From: Microbacterium sp. NIBRBAC000506063
Lineage (GTDB): Bacteria; Actinomycetota; Actinomycetes; Actinomycetales; Microbacteriaceae
Assembly (NCBI RefSeq): GCF_017968845.1
Contig: NZ_CP072876.1
Coordinates: 1,860,001-1,924,000 of the forward strand
DNA: 64,000 nucleotides
Direction of reading: 5' to 3'
The translations under genes were made by a program, and so were the position numbers. Positions 33,689 to 43,526 of this stretch are shown piece by piece. Under the pieces are notes generated by a model. That model was not told where the DNA came from. It saw only the letters and a program-made list of their open reading frames with translations, and searched no databases. Position 1 is the first letter of the stretch. Every line of letters starts with the position of its first letter.

Positions 33689-34084
33689 TCAGCCCCACGC
33701 CAGCGGCAGCAGGTGCTCCACGCTCAGCGGTGCCAGTGGGACGCTCTGGACATCGGCGGGGGTGATCCAGCGGAGCTCTGCCAGCTCGGCCTGGGCGACG
33801 ACGTCGGCGGGGGCCACGACGAGCGAGAAGGCGGATGCGACGACCCGGTGTCCGGGCTCGTTCGCGGCATCCGACACGAAGGTTCCCAGCGGCACCAGCT
33901 CGGCGGGGGAGACTCGAAGCCCGAGCTCCTCCTCCAGCTCGCGCGCGAGCGTCTCGGCCGCGGATTCGCCCGCCTCGGGCTTGCCGCCGGGTTGCATGAA
34001 CCTGGTCGTGCCCTGCTTGCGTACGACCAGAGCGCGTCCGTCGCCGTCGGTGATCACCGCCGCGCTGACGTGGATGTCAGTCAT
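33689..34084 (-). CDS. NUDIX hydrolase
   Basis: 131 residues, unbroken, with a complete NUDIX box: GGKPEAGESAAETLARELEE followed by ELGL (G-x5-E-x7-R-E-x2-E-E-x-G). It would hydrolyse a nucleoside diphosphate derivative, possibly an oxidised nucleotide (MutT-like); the substrate is not evident. ATG 34084 lies 4 nt after the upstream YrdB-like gene, so the two are cotranscribed. Confidence 0.92.
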   Translation of the reverse strand: MTDIHVSAAVITDGDGRALVVRKQGTTRFMQPGGKPEAGESAAETLARELEEELGLRVSPAELVPLGTFVSDAANEPGHRVVASAFSLVVAPADVVAQAELAELRWITPADVQSVPLAPLSVEHLLPLAWG

Positions 34085-34088
34085 CGGC

Positions 34089-34466
34089 TCACGCGAAGGC
34101 TCGGCGCCCGGCGATGACACCGGCGCTGACGGCGACCACGGCGAAGGCGATGCCGATCCACGCCTGCCCCATCGCCCACCAGCACATCGTCACGGCGGCA
34201 TAGATCAGCAGCTCCACGATCGCGCGGATGAAGGGGTGCACACGCAGCACCGGACGCGGGGAGAGAAACAGCGCCCACAGCAGAAGGGCGACGATCGGTG
34301 TGCCGACACCGAGGATGACGGACCAGGGGAGCGTCCACTCGCTGAACCCCCAGAGAACGAGCGAGGCCAGTGCCGCCACGAGGACGACGGCGCGGACGAT
34401 GTCGATCGGCGAGATCGAGGGACGGACGGCGTGCTGCGCAGCAGGGGTCTGGTCGGCGGTGGACAT
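34089..34466 (-). CDS. Small integral membrane protein, YrdB-like (DUF2568)
   Basis: 125 residues with four hydrophobic segments and the pattern LWGFSEWTLPW ... RPVLRVHPFIRAIVELLIYAAV seen in the YrdB/DUF2568 family. Function unknown. It is the first gene of a two-gene unit with the NUDIX hydrolase. Upstream lies the intergenic inverted repeat at 34526-34657. Confidence 0.78.
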   Translation of the reverse strand: MSTADQTPAAQHAVRPSISPIDIVRAVVLVAALASLVLWGFSEWTLPWSVILGVGTPIVALLLWALFLSPRPVLRVHPFIRAIVELLIYAAVTMCWWAMGQAWIGIAFAVVAVSAGVIAGRRAFA

Positions 34467-34525
34467 GAGTCCAGTCTACGAGTCGGTGATCGACGCATGA
34501 TCACGGCTACACCGAGCGCTCTCAC

Positions 34526-34657
34526 CCGGTCGTTGAGCGAGGAGCACAGCGACGAGACGAAACGCAGTGACGATCCCTGAGCCCGAACAGTCTGCGGGTG
34601 GAAAGCTGAGGGGTCGTGTCACCACGTTTCGACTCGCTGCGCTCGCTCAACGACCGG
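34526..34657. repeat. Inverted pair of GGTCGTTGAGCGAG intergenic repeats
   Basis: Arm 1 (34526-34564) and arm 2 (34625-34657) are near-complementary and begin and end with GGTCGTTGAGCGAG and CGTTTCG words. This palindromic family is scattered between genes in Microbacterium genomes. Here it separates the sigma-factor gene from yrdB and may act as a terminator. Confidence 0.7.
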
Positions 34658-34675
34658 AATTGGTCGAAACGAGCA

Positions 34676-36939
34676 CTAACGCAGGTCGAAGCCGTTCAGG
34701 ATGAGAGTGAGCACTCGTGCGGTACGAGTGAGTCCGGATTCTCCGTCGGCATACTGGAATGTGGCAGAGGTGTTGCTGAGGATCTGGAGGCCTGTCGGCC
34801 GCAACTCGACGGTACCGTTTCCGTTTCCGTCGAGCGTGACGGTCCCACCCCGCCTCCGGAGCCGATCCAAGCGTTCACTGTCGCTCCCGGTGTGCCGCTC
34901 AGCGGGACGCTGACGCGAGTGATGCCGTCGGAACCGTACGTCGTCGTCGCGGTTCCCAGAGAGATCGGGTCGGTCGGGACGATCGGACCCGGCTCCTCCG
35001 AACCGTCACCGGGACCGGGCTCTTCACCCTCTTCGTCGCCGGGCTCGCCGTCTCCACCGTCGCCGGGCTCGCCGTCTCCACCGTCGCCGGGCTCGCCGTC
35101 TCCACCGTCGCCGGGCTCGCCGTCTCCACCGTCGCCGGGCTCGCCGTCTCCACCGTCGCCGGGCTCGCCGTCTCCACCGTCGCCGGGCTCGCCGTCTCCA
35201 CCGTCGCCGGGCTCGCCGTCTCCACCGTCGCCGGGCTCGCCGCCTTCGTCACCGTCGCCCGGCTGACCTTCGCCATCTCCAGGTTCAGGCTCGCCATCGC
35301 CAGGCTCGCCCGGTTCCTCACCGGGTTCTCCAGGCTCACCTGGTGTACCGGAACCCGGCTGCTCGGGCTCGCTCGGCTCCTGCGGTGTCGTACCGCCCGG
35401 AGCCGGAGTGCTCGGCTGTTCGGGTGCGGCGCTGAACGGAGGGTCCTGCGCCGGCGGGGCCCCCGGGGCATCCTGCTCGGGCGCGGCATCCGGGTCTGCC
35501 GATCTGAACTCCTCGTCGGGGAGCAGCTCCTGCTCGTCCTCTTCGTCGAGCGGCACGGGAACGGCCTCGAGGTCGTCTTCGGGCCCGATCTCTGCGGTGA
35601 TGGACGACGACGAGGACGTGTCGTCGCCCTGTGCGAGAGCGCTCGTGGCGGAACCGTTCATGAGTCCGGGGACGATGGCCGCGGCGACGACGACGCCCGC
35701 GATCGCGACTGCGGCCGCGGCTGATCCGACGAGGATCCCCGCGCCGCTGAGCACACCGCCGGCTGCGGCACCGGCTCCGATGCCCGCGCCCACTGCGCCT
35801 GCGCCTCCTGCGGCGCCGGCTCCGCCGCCCGCCGCTCCGCTGCCGCCTGCCCCGCTTCCGCCCGTGCCGCCGAACGACCCGCCGCCAGCGGTGCTGCCGG
35901 CTGTCACGGCCGCGCCATCGACCACGCCGGGAGGCATGGCCGCGAGGGCGACGATCGGCGTGCCCCCGCCCTGGAGCGCGGCGAGGTAGGCGCTTGCGCC
36001 GGTGACGCCGAGCACCAGCGGCAGCAGCACGAGGGCGAGACGGTGCGAGACGTCTTTGGCCTCGGCGGCCACGATCATGCAGCGGGCGCACTCTTCGAGG
36101 TGCTGTTCGAGTCGCTTGTGGTCACGGGTGCTGAGATTGCCGCGGGCGTAGGCGCCGAGCGACTCGATCGTCCACTGGCAGTCCGAGCCCGCGGGCGCGC
36201 TGCGCAGATGAGCCTGGATCCACGCCTCGCGCAGGCCTTCGCGCGCGCGGAACGCGAGCTGCGAGACCGCGCCGGCGCTCATGCCGAGCAGCGGGGCGAC
36301 GGCGGCGGGCTTCATCTGCTCGATCTCGGTGTACCAGAGCACCTCCTGCCAGCGCGAGGGGAGGCTCCGGAACGCCTGCGCCGTCAGGCTGCGATCAAGG
36401 GCGTCATCGGCGGCCTGCTCGGTCGTGTCGGGATCGGGCAGCACATCGAGCTCGTCGATGGGGGACTCGCGGTTCGCGCGACCCCAGCCTGCGGCGGTGT
36501 TCCGGATGCTCGTGAACAGATAGGCGCGGAAAGAGCCGTTGGGGCCGCCGCCCTTCTGGATCGCCTGGAAGATGCGCGCGTAGGCCTCCTGCACGAGATC
36601 GTCGGGGTCGATGCGCGAGGTCATCGACCGGGCGACGGTCAGGCCGGACCGGTAGTGCCGTGACCAGAGTTCACCGAAGGCCCCTGCGTCGCCCGAGCGC
36701 GTGCGGAGCACGAGTTCGGCGTCAGAGGCCGCGGTGGGAACTTCAGGGATCTGGTCTGTCAATGTCGTCAATCGGTCGGTGGGCGTACGAACGCTGTCAT
36801 CTGAGAGATGCGATGACGGCGGATTTATGACGCCATCCGACCATTCTCCCCGAAACTCCCAGGAAATCACTGGGTGTGGAAAACCCGTCAGCAGAGTCTC
36901 AGAAAAAATCTCGAAAGCCGCGTAATGAATCCGCATCAC
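34676..36939 (-). CDS. ECF-type sigma factor fused to a zinc anti-sigma-like domain, membrane segments and a repeat-rich C-terminal region
   Basis: About 754 residues. Sigma region 2 (SDAELVLRTRSGDAGAFGELW ... DPDDLVQEAYARIF) and region 4 (RSLPSRWQEVLWYTEIEQMK ... GMSAGAVSQLAFRAREGL) come first. A zinc-binding anti-sigma-like domain follows, with HLEECARC (H-x3-C-x2-C). Then come a hydrophobic helix, about 90 uncharged Gly/Ala residues, a second helix (ILVGSAAAAVAIAGVVVAAA), an acidic Pro-rich stretch with eight GDGGDGEP repeats, and a final beta-rich domain. One base is missing near 34852. The start is uncertain: ATG 36939, or TTG 36771/36762 nearer the sigma domain. Sigma and inhibitor domain in one membrane protein suggest release by cleavage or conformational change. 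Confidence 0.88.
35041..35242. repeat. Eight tandem 24-bp repeats inside the sigma-fusion gene
   Basis: Eight identical in-phase copies of a 24-nt unit (starting at 35051, 35075, 35099 and so on to 35219) encode GDGGDGEP on the minus strand. The absence of drift between copies implies recent expansion or homogenisation; copy number is likely variable between strains and hard to assemble. Confidence 0.95.
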
Positions 36940-37103
36940 GCCCGTCTCTTCTTGTAGAGACAGGCCGTGATCCTCACCGGGGGGCGAGGGTCGTGGCTCG
37001 GGCGGTGCTGGTGCCTCGGGGAGGAGTTCCAGGGCCGCCCTCTTTTTGGGGAGTCATCACCGATGACCGGAAGAGACAGCGTGTGTGGGTCGACAGGCCC
37101 GAT

Positions 37104-38248
37104 TCAGTCGGCCCACACGTGCTGCACGGTCAGCTCCGCGTCCAGCAGCACGGCGTCCGCCGCGAATCCCGGCGCCAGCCGTCCGAACTCCTCGCCGCAT
37201 CCGATCGCCTGCGCAGGCGTCGCCGTGAGCGCGAGCACGGCGTCCGGCAACGCAGCACCCGCGGCAACGCTGATGCGCAGCGCCTGATCCTGGGTGAGCG
37301 TCGAGCCGGCGATCGACCCGGTCGCTCGGGTGCGGGCGACGCCGTCGGTGACGGTCACGGCGACGGCACCGAGGTCGTAGTCGCCATCGCCCGACCCCGC
37401 GGCGGCCATCGCGTCCGTCACCAGCACGACCCGCCCGGGTGCGGTGTCGAACAGCAGCCGGATCACCTGCGGGTGCAGGTGCACACCGTCGGCGACGCCC
37501 TCGAGGAAGACCCTGTGGTCGGCGGCCGCGGCCAGCACGGGGCCGGGGTCGCGATGGTGGATGCCCCGCATCGCGTTGAAGGCGTGCGTGAGGATCGTCG
37601 CGCCCGCGTCGAAGGCGGCCGCGGCCATCGTCCCGTCGGCGTTCGTGTGCCCGACGGCGGCGGCGGCGCCGGCCGCCACGATGCGCCGGATCGCGTCGAG
37701 GCCGCCCGGCAGCTCCGGGGCGAGCGTCACCTGCCGCACCGTGCCCTCGCCGGCCTCCAGCAGCCGCTCGACCGCGGCAGGGTCCGGATGCCGCAGAAGA
37801 GAGGGCTCGTGCGCACCGTGATGGGCCAGGTCCAGGAACGGGCCCTCGAGATGCGAGCCGAGGATGTCGGTGTCCGTGCGGGTGAGCTCCGCGACCAGAG
37901 CGACGCGGCGCTCCAGATCCTCCAGCGGCGCTGTCACGAGCGAGACCACCGAGCGGGTCGTGCCGTGTGCTCGGTGCAATGCGCGGGCCGCGCGGATCGC
38001 CTCGACGCCGTCGTCGAACGAGGCCCCGCGCCGCCGTGGCTGTGGATGTCGATGAAGCCCGGGGTCAGCACCGCACCGGGGCCGGCCTCCGCGGCGGCGT
38101 CGATCACGGCATCCGCCTCGGTCCACGTCGGCCCCGTGCCCACCGCGATCACGCGACCGCCCTCGCTGCGCACCCAGGCGTCGTCGGTGACGGCACCCCC
38201 CGAGACGAGGCGGGCGGAGTGGATCAGCCGGGAACCGGCATCCGTCAT
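37104..38248 (-). CDS. nagA: N-acetylglucosamine-6-phosphate deacetylase
   Basis: About 381 residues of the amidohydrolase fold. It removes acetate from GlcNAc-6-phosphate before NagB. Motifs are VLTPGFIDIHSHGG (metal His pair), GSHLEGPFLDLAHHGAH with the metal Glu, VGHTNAD, ILTHAFNAMRGIHHRDPG and VTDAMAAAG with the catalytic Asp. One base is missing near 38033, just after the HSHGG motif. ATG 38248 follows GGAGCACATC and overlaps the hexosaminidase stop by 4 nt. Confidence 0.95.
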
Positions 38249-39668
38249 GATGTGCTCCAGGGGATCTCGGGTGCGGCGTGCCACCCCCATCCGGCGGCCT
38301 TCCACAGCGGTGCGAGCCTGCCCACGCGCTCTGCGAACGACTCCCAGGAGCGCTCGGGCGTACCGGCGGGTTGCGACCAGGCTATCTCGGCCTGGGCCGC
38401 CGCCCGCGGGAAGATGAGCTGATCGATGTCGGATGCCGCACGCACCGTCTCCGACCACAGCGGCGCCTCGACGCCGAGGATCGCCTCGTCGGCGAGGCCG
38501 GGGACGAGACCGCTCGGCTCCCATTCGTAGGACTGTCGGACCGGGACGATTCCCGCCCAGACCAGCCCCACCGGGAAGTCGGGCGTCGGCTTCATGTCGA
38601 GGTAGGCGGCGTCGGAGGGGACAGGATCACGGATCCGCCGCGGGCGGCGAAGTTCACCGTCGCCGCCGCGTGCGCGGGGTCGGGGGTCGTGCTGCCCCAG
38701 AACTGGCCGATCGTGCCGGGGGCGATGGTGCCCGCCCCGGCCTCGTGCCACGCGATCGGCGTCTTGCCCCGCTCCTGGACGAGGGCGGTGATGCGCCCGA
38801 TGAAGTAGTCGAAGTCGTCGGCCGGTGTGCCCAGCGCCTCGTCGCCGCCGATGTGCAGGTAGGGTCCGGGCGTGAGCTCGGCGATCTCTTCGAGCACGCC
38901 GCGCAGGAAGTCGTAGGTGCGCTCCTCGCGGATCTTCACCGAGGAGTGCCCGACGCCCCAGCCGAGGAACGGCTCGCCGTGCACCGGCAGGTCCTGACCG
39001 AGCTCGGCGGCCTGCGTGACGAGGTGGTCGTTGAGGACCGGTTCCTCGACGAGGTCCGGGTAGGCGACGCCCACGGCGTGGGTGTGCCCCGGCAGGTCGA
39101 TCTCGGGGATCACCAGCATGTGGCGCTCGGCGGCGTAGGCGACGATCTCCCGGTAGTCGTCCTTCGTGAGGAAGCCGCCCGGGTCGCCGAGCGACGAAGT
39201 GCCCGAGGCGCGTTCGGTCAGCAGCGGCCAGCTGTCGATCTGGATGCGCCAGCCCTGGTCATCGCTGAGGTGCAGATGCAGGCGGTTGAACTTCAGTGAG
39301 GAGGCGCGGTCGATGAACCCCTTGATGACGTCCGTGCCGTGGAAGTGGCGCGCGATGTCGAGCATGACCCCGCGGTGGGGGAAGCGCGGCGCATCCGCGA
39401 TCTCCACGGCCGGGACGAACCGCCCCTCGGCGTCTTCGCCCACGAGCTGGGCGAAGGTCTGGCGCGCGTAGAAGAGGCCGGCCTCGTCGCCGGCGGTGAG
39501 GACGGCGGATGCGGCGCTCACGCTGATCGTGTACGACTCGGCCTTCGCGCCCGCGTCGATGCGGGTCACCACGTTCGCGTCGTCGGCGGCGAGGCGGAAC
39601 GGCAGACCTTCGCCGAGTGCGACCGAAGCGGGGTAGGGGACGAGGGGCAGGGTGTTAGGTAAGACCAT
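38245..39668 (-). CDS. Beta-N-acetylhexosaminidase, glycoside hydrolase family 20
   Basis: About 474 residues. An N-terminal GH20b domain precedes the catalytic barrel: HFHGTDVIKGFIDRASSLKFN, LHLHLSDDQGWR, PEIDLPGHTHA, and the catalytic Asp-Glu pair in LHIGGDEALG, ending with YEW-type aromatic residues near EWEPSG. One base is missing near 38620. No signal peptide is visible, so it acts on imported chito-oligosaccharides and releases GlcNAc for the kinase, NagA and NagB. ATG 39668 is preferred (MVLPNTLPLVPYP); ATG 39674 is possible. It is the first gene of the nagA operon, divergent from glyA. Confidence 0.93.
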
Positions 39669-39744
39669 GAACAAAACCTATCGGATGCGGGTGCGGGAGG
39701 GAACAGCCGGCTCCCGCGGAGGGGATGCCGATCCGGTATGCTCG

Positions 39745-39830
39745 AGACGTCGCGACTGGCGTCTGGGTGGATCACCACCGGGGAGCGACCCACAACGGAA
39801 TTCGACCGCGCGCCTGGGCCGATGCGCATT
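39745..39830 (+). ncRNA. ZTP (pfl motif) riboswitch controlling glyA-folD
   Basis: The leader of glyA matches the pfl/ZTP aptamer: GACTGGCG at 39754-39761, a GGTGG-ATCA-CCACC hairpin at 39666+100 to 39779 (that is 39766-39779) followed directly by GGGGAGCG, and after a linker the pseudoknot and second-half signature CGCCTGGGC at 39811-39819. A plausible -10 (TATGCT, 39737-39742) lies just upstream. The class senses the folate-stress alarmone ZTP/ZMP and activates one-carbon genes, which fits the downstream glyA and folD. Confidence 0.88.
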
Positions 39831-39895
39831 TCGACACGTTCACTTCGCGGACGTGCTCAATGACCGAATTCTGTTGCTATCGAGTGGAGAACGCC

Positions 39896-41170
39896 ATGAC
39901 CGACCCGTACTTCAACGCCCCGCTGTCGGAGGTCGACCCGGAGATCGCCGAGGTCCTCGAGCGCGAGCTGAACCGCCAGCGCGGATTCCTCGAGATGATC
40001 GCCTCCGAGAACTTCGTGCCCGTCTCGGTGCTGCAGTCGCAGGGCTCGGTGCTCACCAACAAGTACGCCGAGGGCTACCCGGGCCGCCGCTACTACGGCG
40101 GCTGCGAAGAGGTCGACGTCGCCGAGTCGCTGGCGATCGAGCGCGCCAAGAGCCTGTTCGGCTCCGCGTTCGCGAACGTCCAGCCGCACTCGGGCGCGAC
40201 GGCCAACGCCGCGGTGCTGCACGCGATCGCCCGTCCCGGTGACACGCTGCTCGGCCTCTCGCTCGACCAGGGCGGGCACCTCACCCACGGCATGAAGATC
40301 AACTTCTCCGGCCGCCTCTACGACATCGTCGCCTATGGCGTCGACCCCGAGACCAGCCTCATCGACATGGACGAGGTGCGGCGCCTGGCCCAGGAGCACA
40401 AGCCCAAGGTCATCATCGCCGGCTGGTCGGCCTACCCCCGTCAGCTCGACTTCGCCGCGTTCCGCGCGATCGCCGACGAGGTCGGGGCGCTCCTGTGGGT
40501 CGACATGGCGCACTTCGCCGGGCTCGTCGCCGCGGGCATCCACCCGAATCCCGTGCCGCACGCGCACGTGGTCTCCTCCACCGTGCACAAGACGATCGGC
40601 GGCCCGCGCTCGGGCTTCATCCTCACCAACGACGCCGAGATCGCCAAGAAGCTGAACTCGGCCGTCTTCCCGGGCCAGCAGGGCGGCCCGCTCATGCATG
40701 TGATCGCCGCGAAGGCGACGGCGTTCAAGCTCGCCGCGACGCCCGAGTTCAAGGAGCGCCAGGAGCGCACGGTCCGCGGTGCGGCGATCCTCGCCGAGCG
40801 CCTCACGCAGCAGGACGTGGCGGATGCCGGCATCGCCGTCCGCTCCGGAGGCACCGACGTGCACCTCGTGCTCGTGGATCTGCGCGACGCCGCGATCGAC
40901 GGCAAGCAGGCCGAGGACCTCCTGCACGAGATCCACATCACCGTCAACCGCAACGCCGTCCCCAACGACCCGCGTCCCCCGATGGTGACCAGTGGTCTGC
41001 GCATCGGCACCCCGGCGCTGGCGACCCGCGGCTTCGGCGACGCCGAGTTCACAGAGGTCGCCGACATCATCGCGCTCGCGCTGCAGCCCGGCGCCGACGT
41101 CGACGCGCTCCGCGCCCGAGTCGACGCGCTCGCCGAGGCCTTCCCGCTCTACCCGGGTCTGACCCAGTGA
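39896..41170 (+). CDS. glyA: Serine hydroxymethyltransferase
   Basis: 424 residues, unbroken. This PLP enzyme interconverts serine + THF with glycine + 5,10-methylene-THF. Motifs are [34 protein letters not shown] with the active-site Tyr pair (quoted here in part: [15 protein letters not shown]), [14 protein letters not shown], the PLP lysine in [12 protein letters not shown], and [19 protein letters not shown] 39896 follows GTGGAGAACGCC. It is preceded by the ZTP riboswitch and overlaps folD by 4 nt (GTGA), so the pair is coordinately controlled. Confidence 0.97.
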   Translation: MTDPYFNAPLSEVDPEIAEVLERELNRQRGFLEMIASENFVPVSVLQSQGSVLTNKYAEGYPGRRYYGGCEEVDVAESLAIERAKSLFGSAFANVQPHSGATANAAVLHAIARPGDTLLGLSLDQGGHLTHGMKINFSGRLYDIVAYGVDPETSLIDMDEVRRLAQEHKPKVIIAGWSAYPRQLDFAAFRAIADEVGALLWVDMAHFAGLVAAGIHPNPVPHAHVVSSTVHKTIGGPRSGFILTNDAEIAKKLNSAVFPGQQGGPLMHVIAAKATAFKLAATPEFKERQERTVRGAAILAERLTQQDVADAGIAVRSGGTDVHLVLVDLRDAAIDGKQAEDLLHEIHITVNRNAVPNDPRPPMVTSGLRIGTPALATRGFGDAEFTEVADIIALALQPGADVDALRARVDALAEAFPLYPGLTQ

Positions 41171-42057
41171 CCGCGAAGGTCCTCGACGGCAGGGCGGCTT
41201 CGGCGGCCATCCGCGCCGAGCTGACCGAGCGCGTCGCCGCGCTGAAGGAGCAGGGGATCACTCCGGGCATCGCCACGGTGCTCGTCGGGGCCGATCCGGC
41301 ATCCCAGCTGTACGTGGGGATGAAGCACAAGCAGTCGCTGGCGATCGGGATGAACTCGATCCAGAAGGAGCTGCCCGCCGATGCTACGCAGGAAGACGTC
41401 GAGGCGCTGATCGACGAGCTCAATGCCGATCCTGACTGCCACGGCTACATCGTCCAGCTGCCGCTGCCGAAGCACATCGACACCGATGTGATCCTGGAGC
41501 GGATCGATCCGGCCAAGGACGCCGACGGGCTGCATCCGACCAACCTCGGCCGGCTCGTCCTCAACGTCAACGAGCCCATCACGACCCCGCTGCCGTGCAC
41601 GCCGCGCGGAGTGATAGAGCTGCTCGTGCGCAATGGCTATGACCTGAACGGCAAGCATGTCGTCGTCGTCGGCCGCGGCGTCACGATCGGCCGCTCGATC
41701 GGGCTGCTGCTGACCAGGCGCGAGTACAACGCGACCGTGACCCTCACCCACACCGGCACCGTCGACATGCCCCGGCACCTGCGCGAGGCGGATGTCATCG
41801 TGGCCGCCGCGGGCGTGAAGCACCTCGTCCGCCCCGAGGACGTCAAGCCCGGCGCCGCCGTGCTCGATGTCGGCGTGACCCGCGAGCAGGATGCCGAGAC
41901 CGGCAAGGCGCGCGTGTACGGCGACGTCCATCCGGATGCCGCAGGGGTCGCCGGCTACGTCTCGCCGAACCCCGGCGGGGTAGGGCCGATGACGGTCGCG
42001 CTGCTCATGACGAACGTCGTCGAGGCGGCCGAGCGGGCCGCGGCATCCGCCTCCTGA
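41167..42057 (+). CDS. folD: Bifunctional methylene-THF dehydrogenase / methenyl-THF cyclohydrolase
   Basis: 296 residues, unbroken. It oxidises methylene-THF with NADP and hydrolyses methenyl-THF to 10-formyl-THF. Signatures are the catalytic [13 protein letters not shown] (Lys), [22 protein letters not shown], the cofactor loop [12 protein letters not shown] and the terminal [18 protein letters not shown] 41167 overlaps the glyA stop. Together with glyA it channels serine-derived carbon to purines, consistent with ZTP control. Confidence 0.97.
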   Translation: MTAKVLDGRAASAAIRAELTERVAALKEQGITPGIATVLVGADPASQLYVGMKHKQSLAIGMNSIQKELPADATQEDVEALIDELNADPDCHGYIVQLPLPKHIDTDVILERIDPAKDADGLHPTNLGRLVLNVNEPITTPLPCTPRGVIELLVRNGYDLNGKHVVVVGRGVTIGRSIGLLLTRREYNATVTLTHTGTVDMPRHLREADVIVAAAGVKHLVRPEDVKPGAAVLDVGVTREQDAETGKARVYGDVHPDAAGVAGYVSPNPGGVGPMTVALLMTNVVEAAERAAASAS

Positions 42058-42067
42058 GCGATCCGGT

Positions 42068-42604
42068 CTAGAGTTCGTCGAGCATCTTCCGCTGCTCGGG
42101 TGTGAGCCCGTCGTTCGCCTCGGCGCGCGCCGCATCGGTCGCCGCCGAGGGTGCCGAGGAGCCGGATGCCGAGCGCGCCGCCTTCTGGTCGATGCTGTCG
42201 TAGATCTCGCCGGCCTTGGCCTCGAACCGGTCGACGATCTTCGCGTAGACGACCCAGCCGATCGCGATGATGATCGGCGGGAGGGCATAGGCCCACAGCC
42301 AGCCGGGTGCGCGGATGCCGCTGAAGATGACGGTCAGGACCCAGACCACCCAGGCCACGGCGAGCACGACGAGGAGCTGCACGAGCCCTTCGCCGGCGCT
42401 CGTGCGCTCGGGGCGGGACTTCGCGCTCAACGAGGTGAACCACTTGTGCACGAGAGGCTTCACGAACAGTACGAGCACCGTCATCACCACGGCGGCCCAC
42501 AGCGCCGAGAACCCGACGCTCGCGGGGGTCAGGAAGCCGATCAGCAGCAGCACGCCCGCATTGAAGATGAACAGGCAGGCGAAGCGCACGATCCATTTCC
42601 TCAT
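42068..42604 (-). CDS. Membrane protein of unknown function
   Basis: 178 residues with four hydrophobic helices in about the first 125 residues (two near residues 5-50, two near 75-125), then a cytoplasmic tail rich in Ala/Ser/Asp ending EQRKMLDEL. No family recognised. It converges on folD with a 10-nt gap. The frame is unbroken with strong G/C third positions, so it is a real gene. Confidence 0.75.
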   Translation of the reverse strand: MRKWIVRFACLFIFNAGVLLLIGFLTPASVGFSALWAAVVMTVLVLFVKPLVHKWFTSLSAKSRPERTSAGEGLVQLLVVLAVAWVVWVLTVIFSGIRAPGWLWAYALPPIIIAIGWVVYAKIVDRFEAKAGEIYDSIDQKAARSASGSSAPSAATDAARAEANDGLTPEQRKMLDEL

Positions 42605-42672
42605 GCGCCCAGAATGTCAGAGCGGCCTTGTCCTCGCCAGCGGAATCGCCCGAGGCGGAGGGACGACGTGCC

Positions 42673-43385
42673 TCAGGCTCCGGGCTGGAAGCCGATGATG
42701 CGGGCGCTCTCGTCGAAGTGGAACGTCGCGTGCCCGGAGGCGTCGGAGACGCGGGCGCCGCTGTACGCGGCATCCGCCCATTCGAACTGCCAGCCGGCCA
42801 GCCGGGCCAGGCCCCACGCCGAGGTGCGGCCGTCGCGCAGCGGGGTCGTGGACAGGATGTGGGGGAGTGCGCCGAAGGCGCCGGCCACGGTCAGCGGCGG
42901 CAGGCCGGCGTCGAGTAGGAACACCGCGCGCGTGCCGCCCTCGACCGGTGCGACGAAGGCGGGTGCGGCGCCGGTGAGCTCGGTCGCGGCGAGGCCGATC
43001 ACGAAGGCCGTGTCGTCGATCCAGGTGTCGGGCTGCAGGGTCGCCGTTGGTGGGAACGGCACCTCGGCCTGCGACAACAGGCCGATGCCGGCCTCCTCGC
43101 CGTGCGTGCGGAGCTTCGCGACGGGGCCCTCGGCCTTGCCCTGCGGGTGCGCCCAGCCCCAGAGGATCGATCCGGATGCCGGGGCGAGCGTCGCCACGAG
43201 CTCGGCGGATGCCACGAGTCGCCGCGCCGGGTCGGCGACGGCCGAGAACGTCACGGTGCCGGCCTCGAGATCCACGTCCCAGCGGTGTTCGCCGAGCGCG
43301 GCCGTGGCGGTGTTCAGCGCCTCGCGTCGCAGGGCGGCGAAGAGCGCGGCGCGGTCGGCGAGGGGTACAGGGCTTCGAGCGTCAT
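42673..43385 (-). CDS. Conserved hypothetical protein, possibly DUF6882-like
   Basis: About 237 residues. The N terminus (LADRAALFAALRREALNTA) and the HRWDVDLEAGTVTF strand resemble the DUF6882 family of actinobacteria, which has no known function; this assignment is from memory. No membrane segment or signal is visible. The body is Trp/Ala-rich and looks like a soluble alpha/beta protein. One base is missing near 43362, close to the start. ATG 43385. Confidence 0.68.
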
Positions 43386-43429
43386 GGCTCCAGTCTTGCG
43401 CCGGTTGCTATGAATCCGCCAGCCGTGTC

Positions 43430-43512
43430 GCCGAGTGCACCATCTGTCGGCGAGTGCACTGTCTGTTCCCCACGACGACGTGGGTCCTTCGTCGACACGT
43501 GGTGCACTCGGC
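43430..43512. repeat. Palindromic GAGTGCAC element in the gap before hpaI
   Basis: A 13-bp perfect inverted repeat (43430-43442 with 43500-43512) flanks a second direct copy of the word CGAGTGCAC (43450-43458) and an inner CACGACGACGTGG hairpin. It lies downstream of hpaI (minus strand) and may be its terminator or a mobile REP-like element. Confidence 0.7.
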
Positions 43513-43526
43513 AGGAAGCGGGAGGC

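Noticed and set aside
35041..35242. Possible CRISPR-like array
   Set aside because: The 24-bp units are contiguous with no spacers, stay in one coding frame and encode GDGGDGEP. No cas genes are present.
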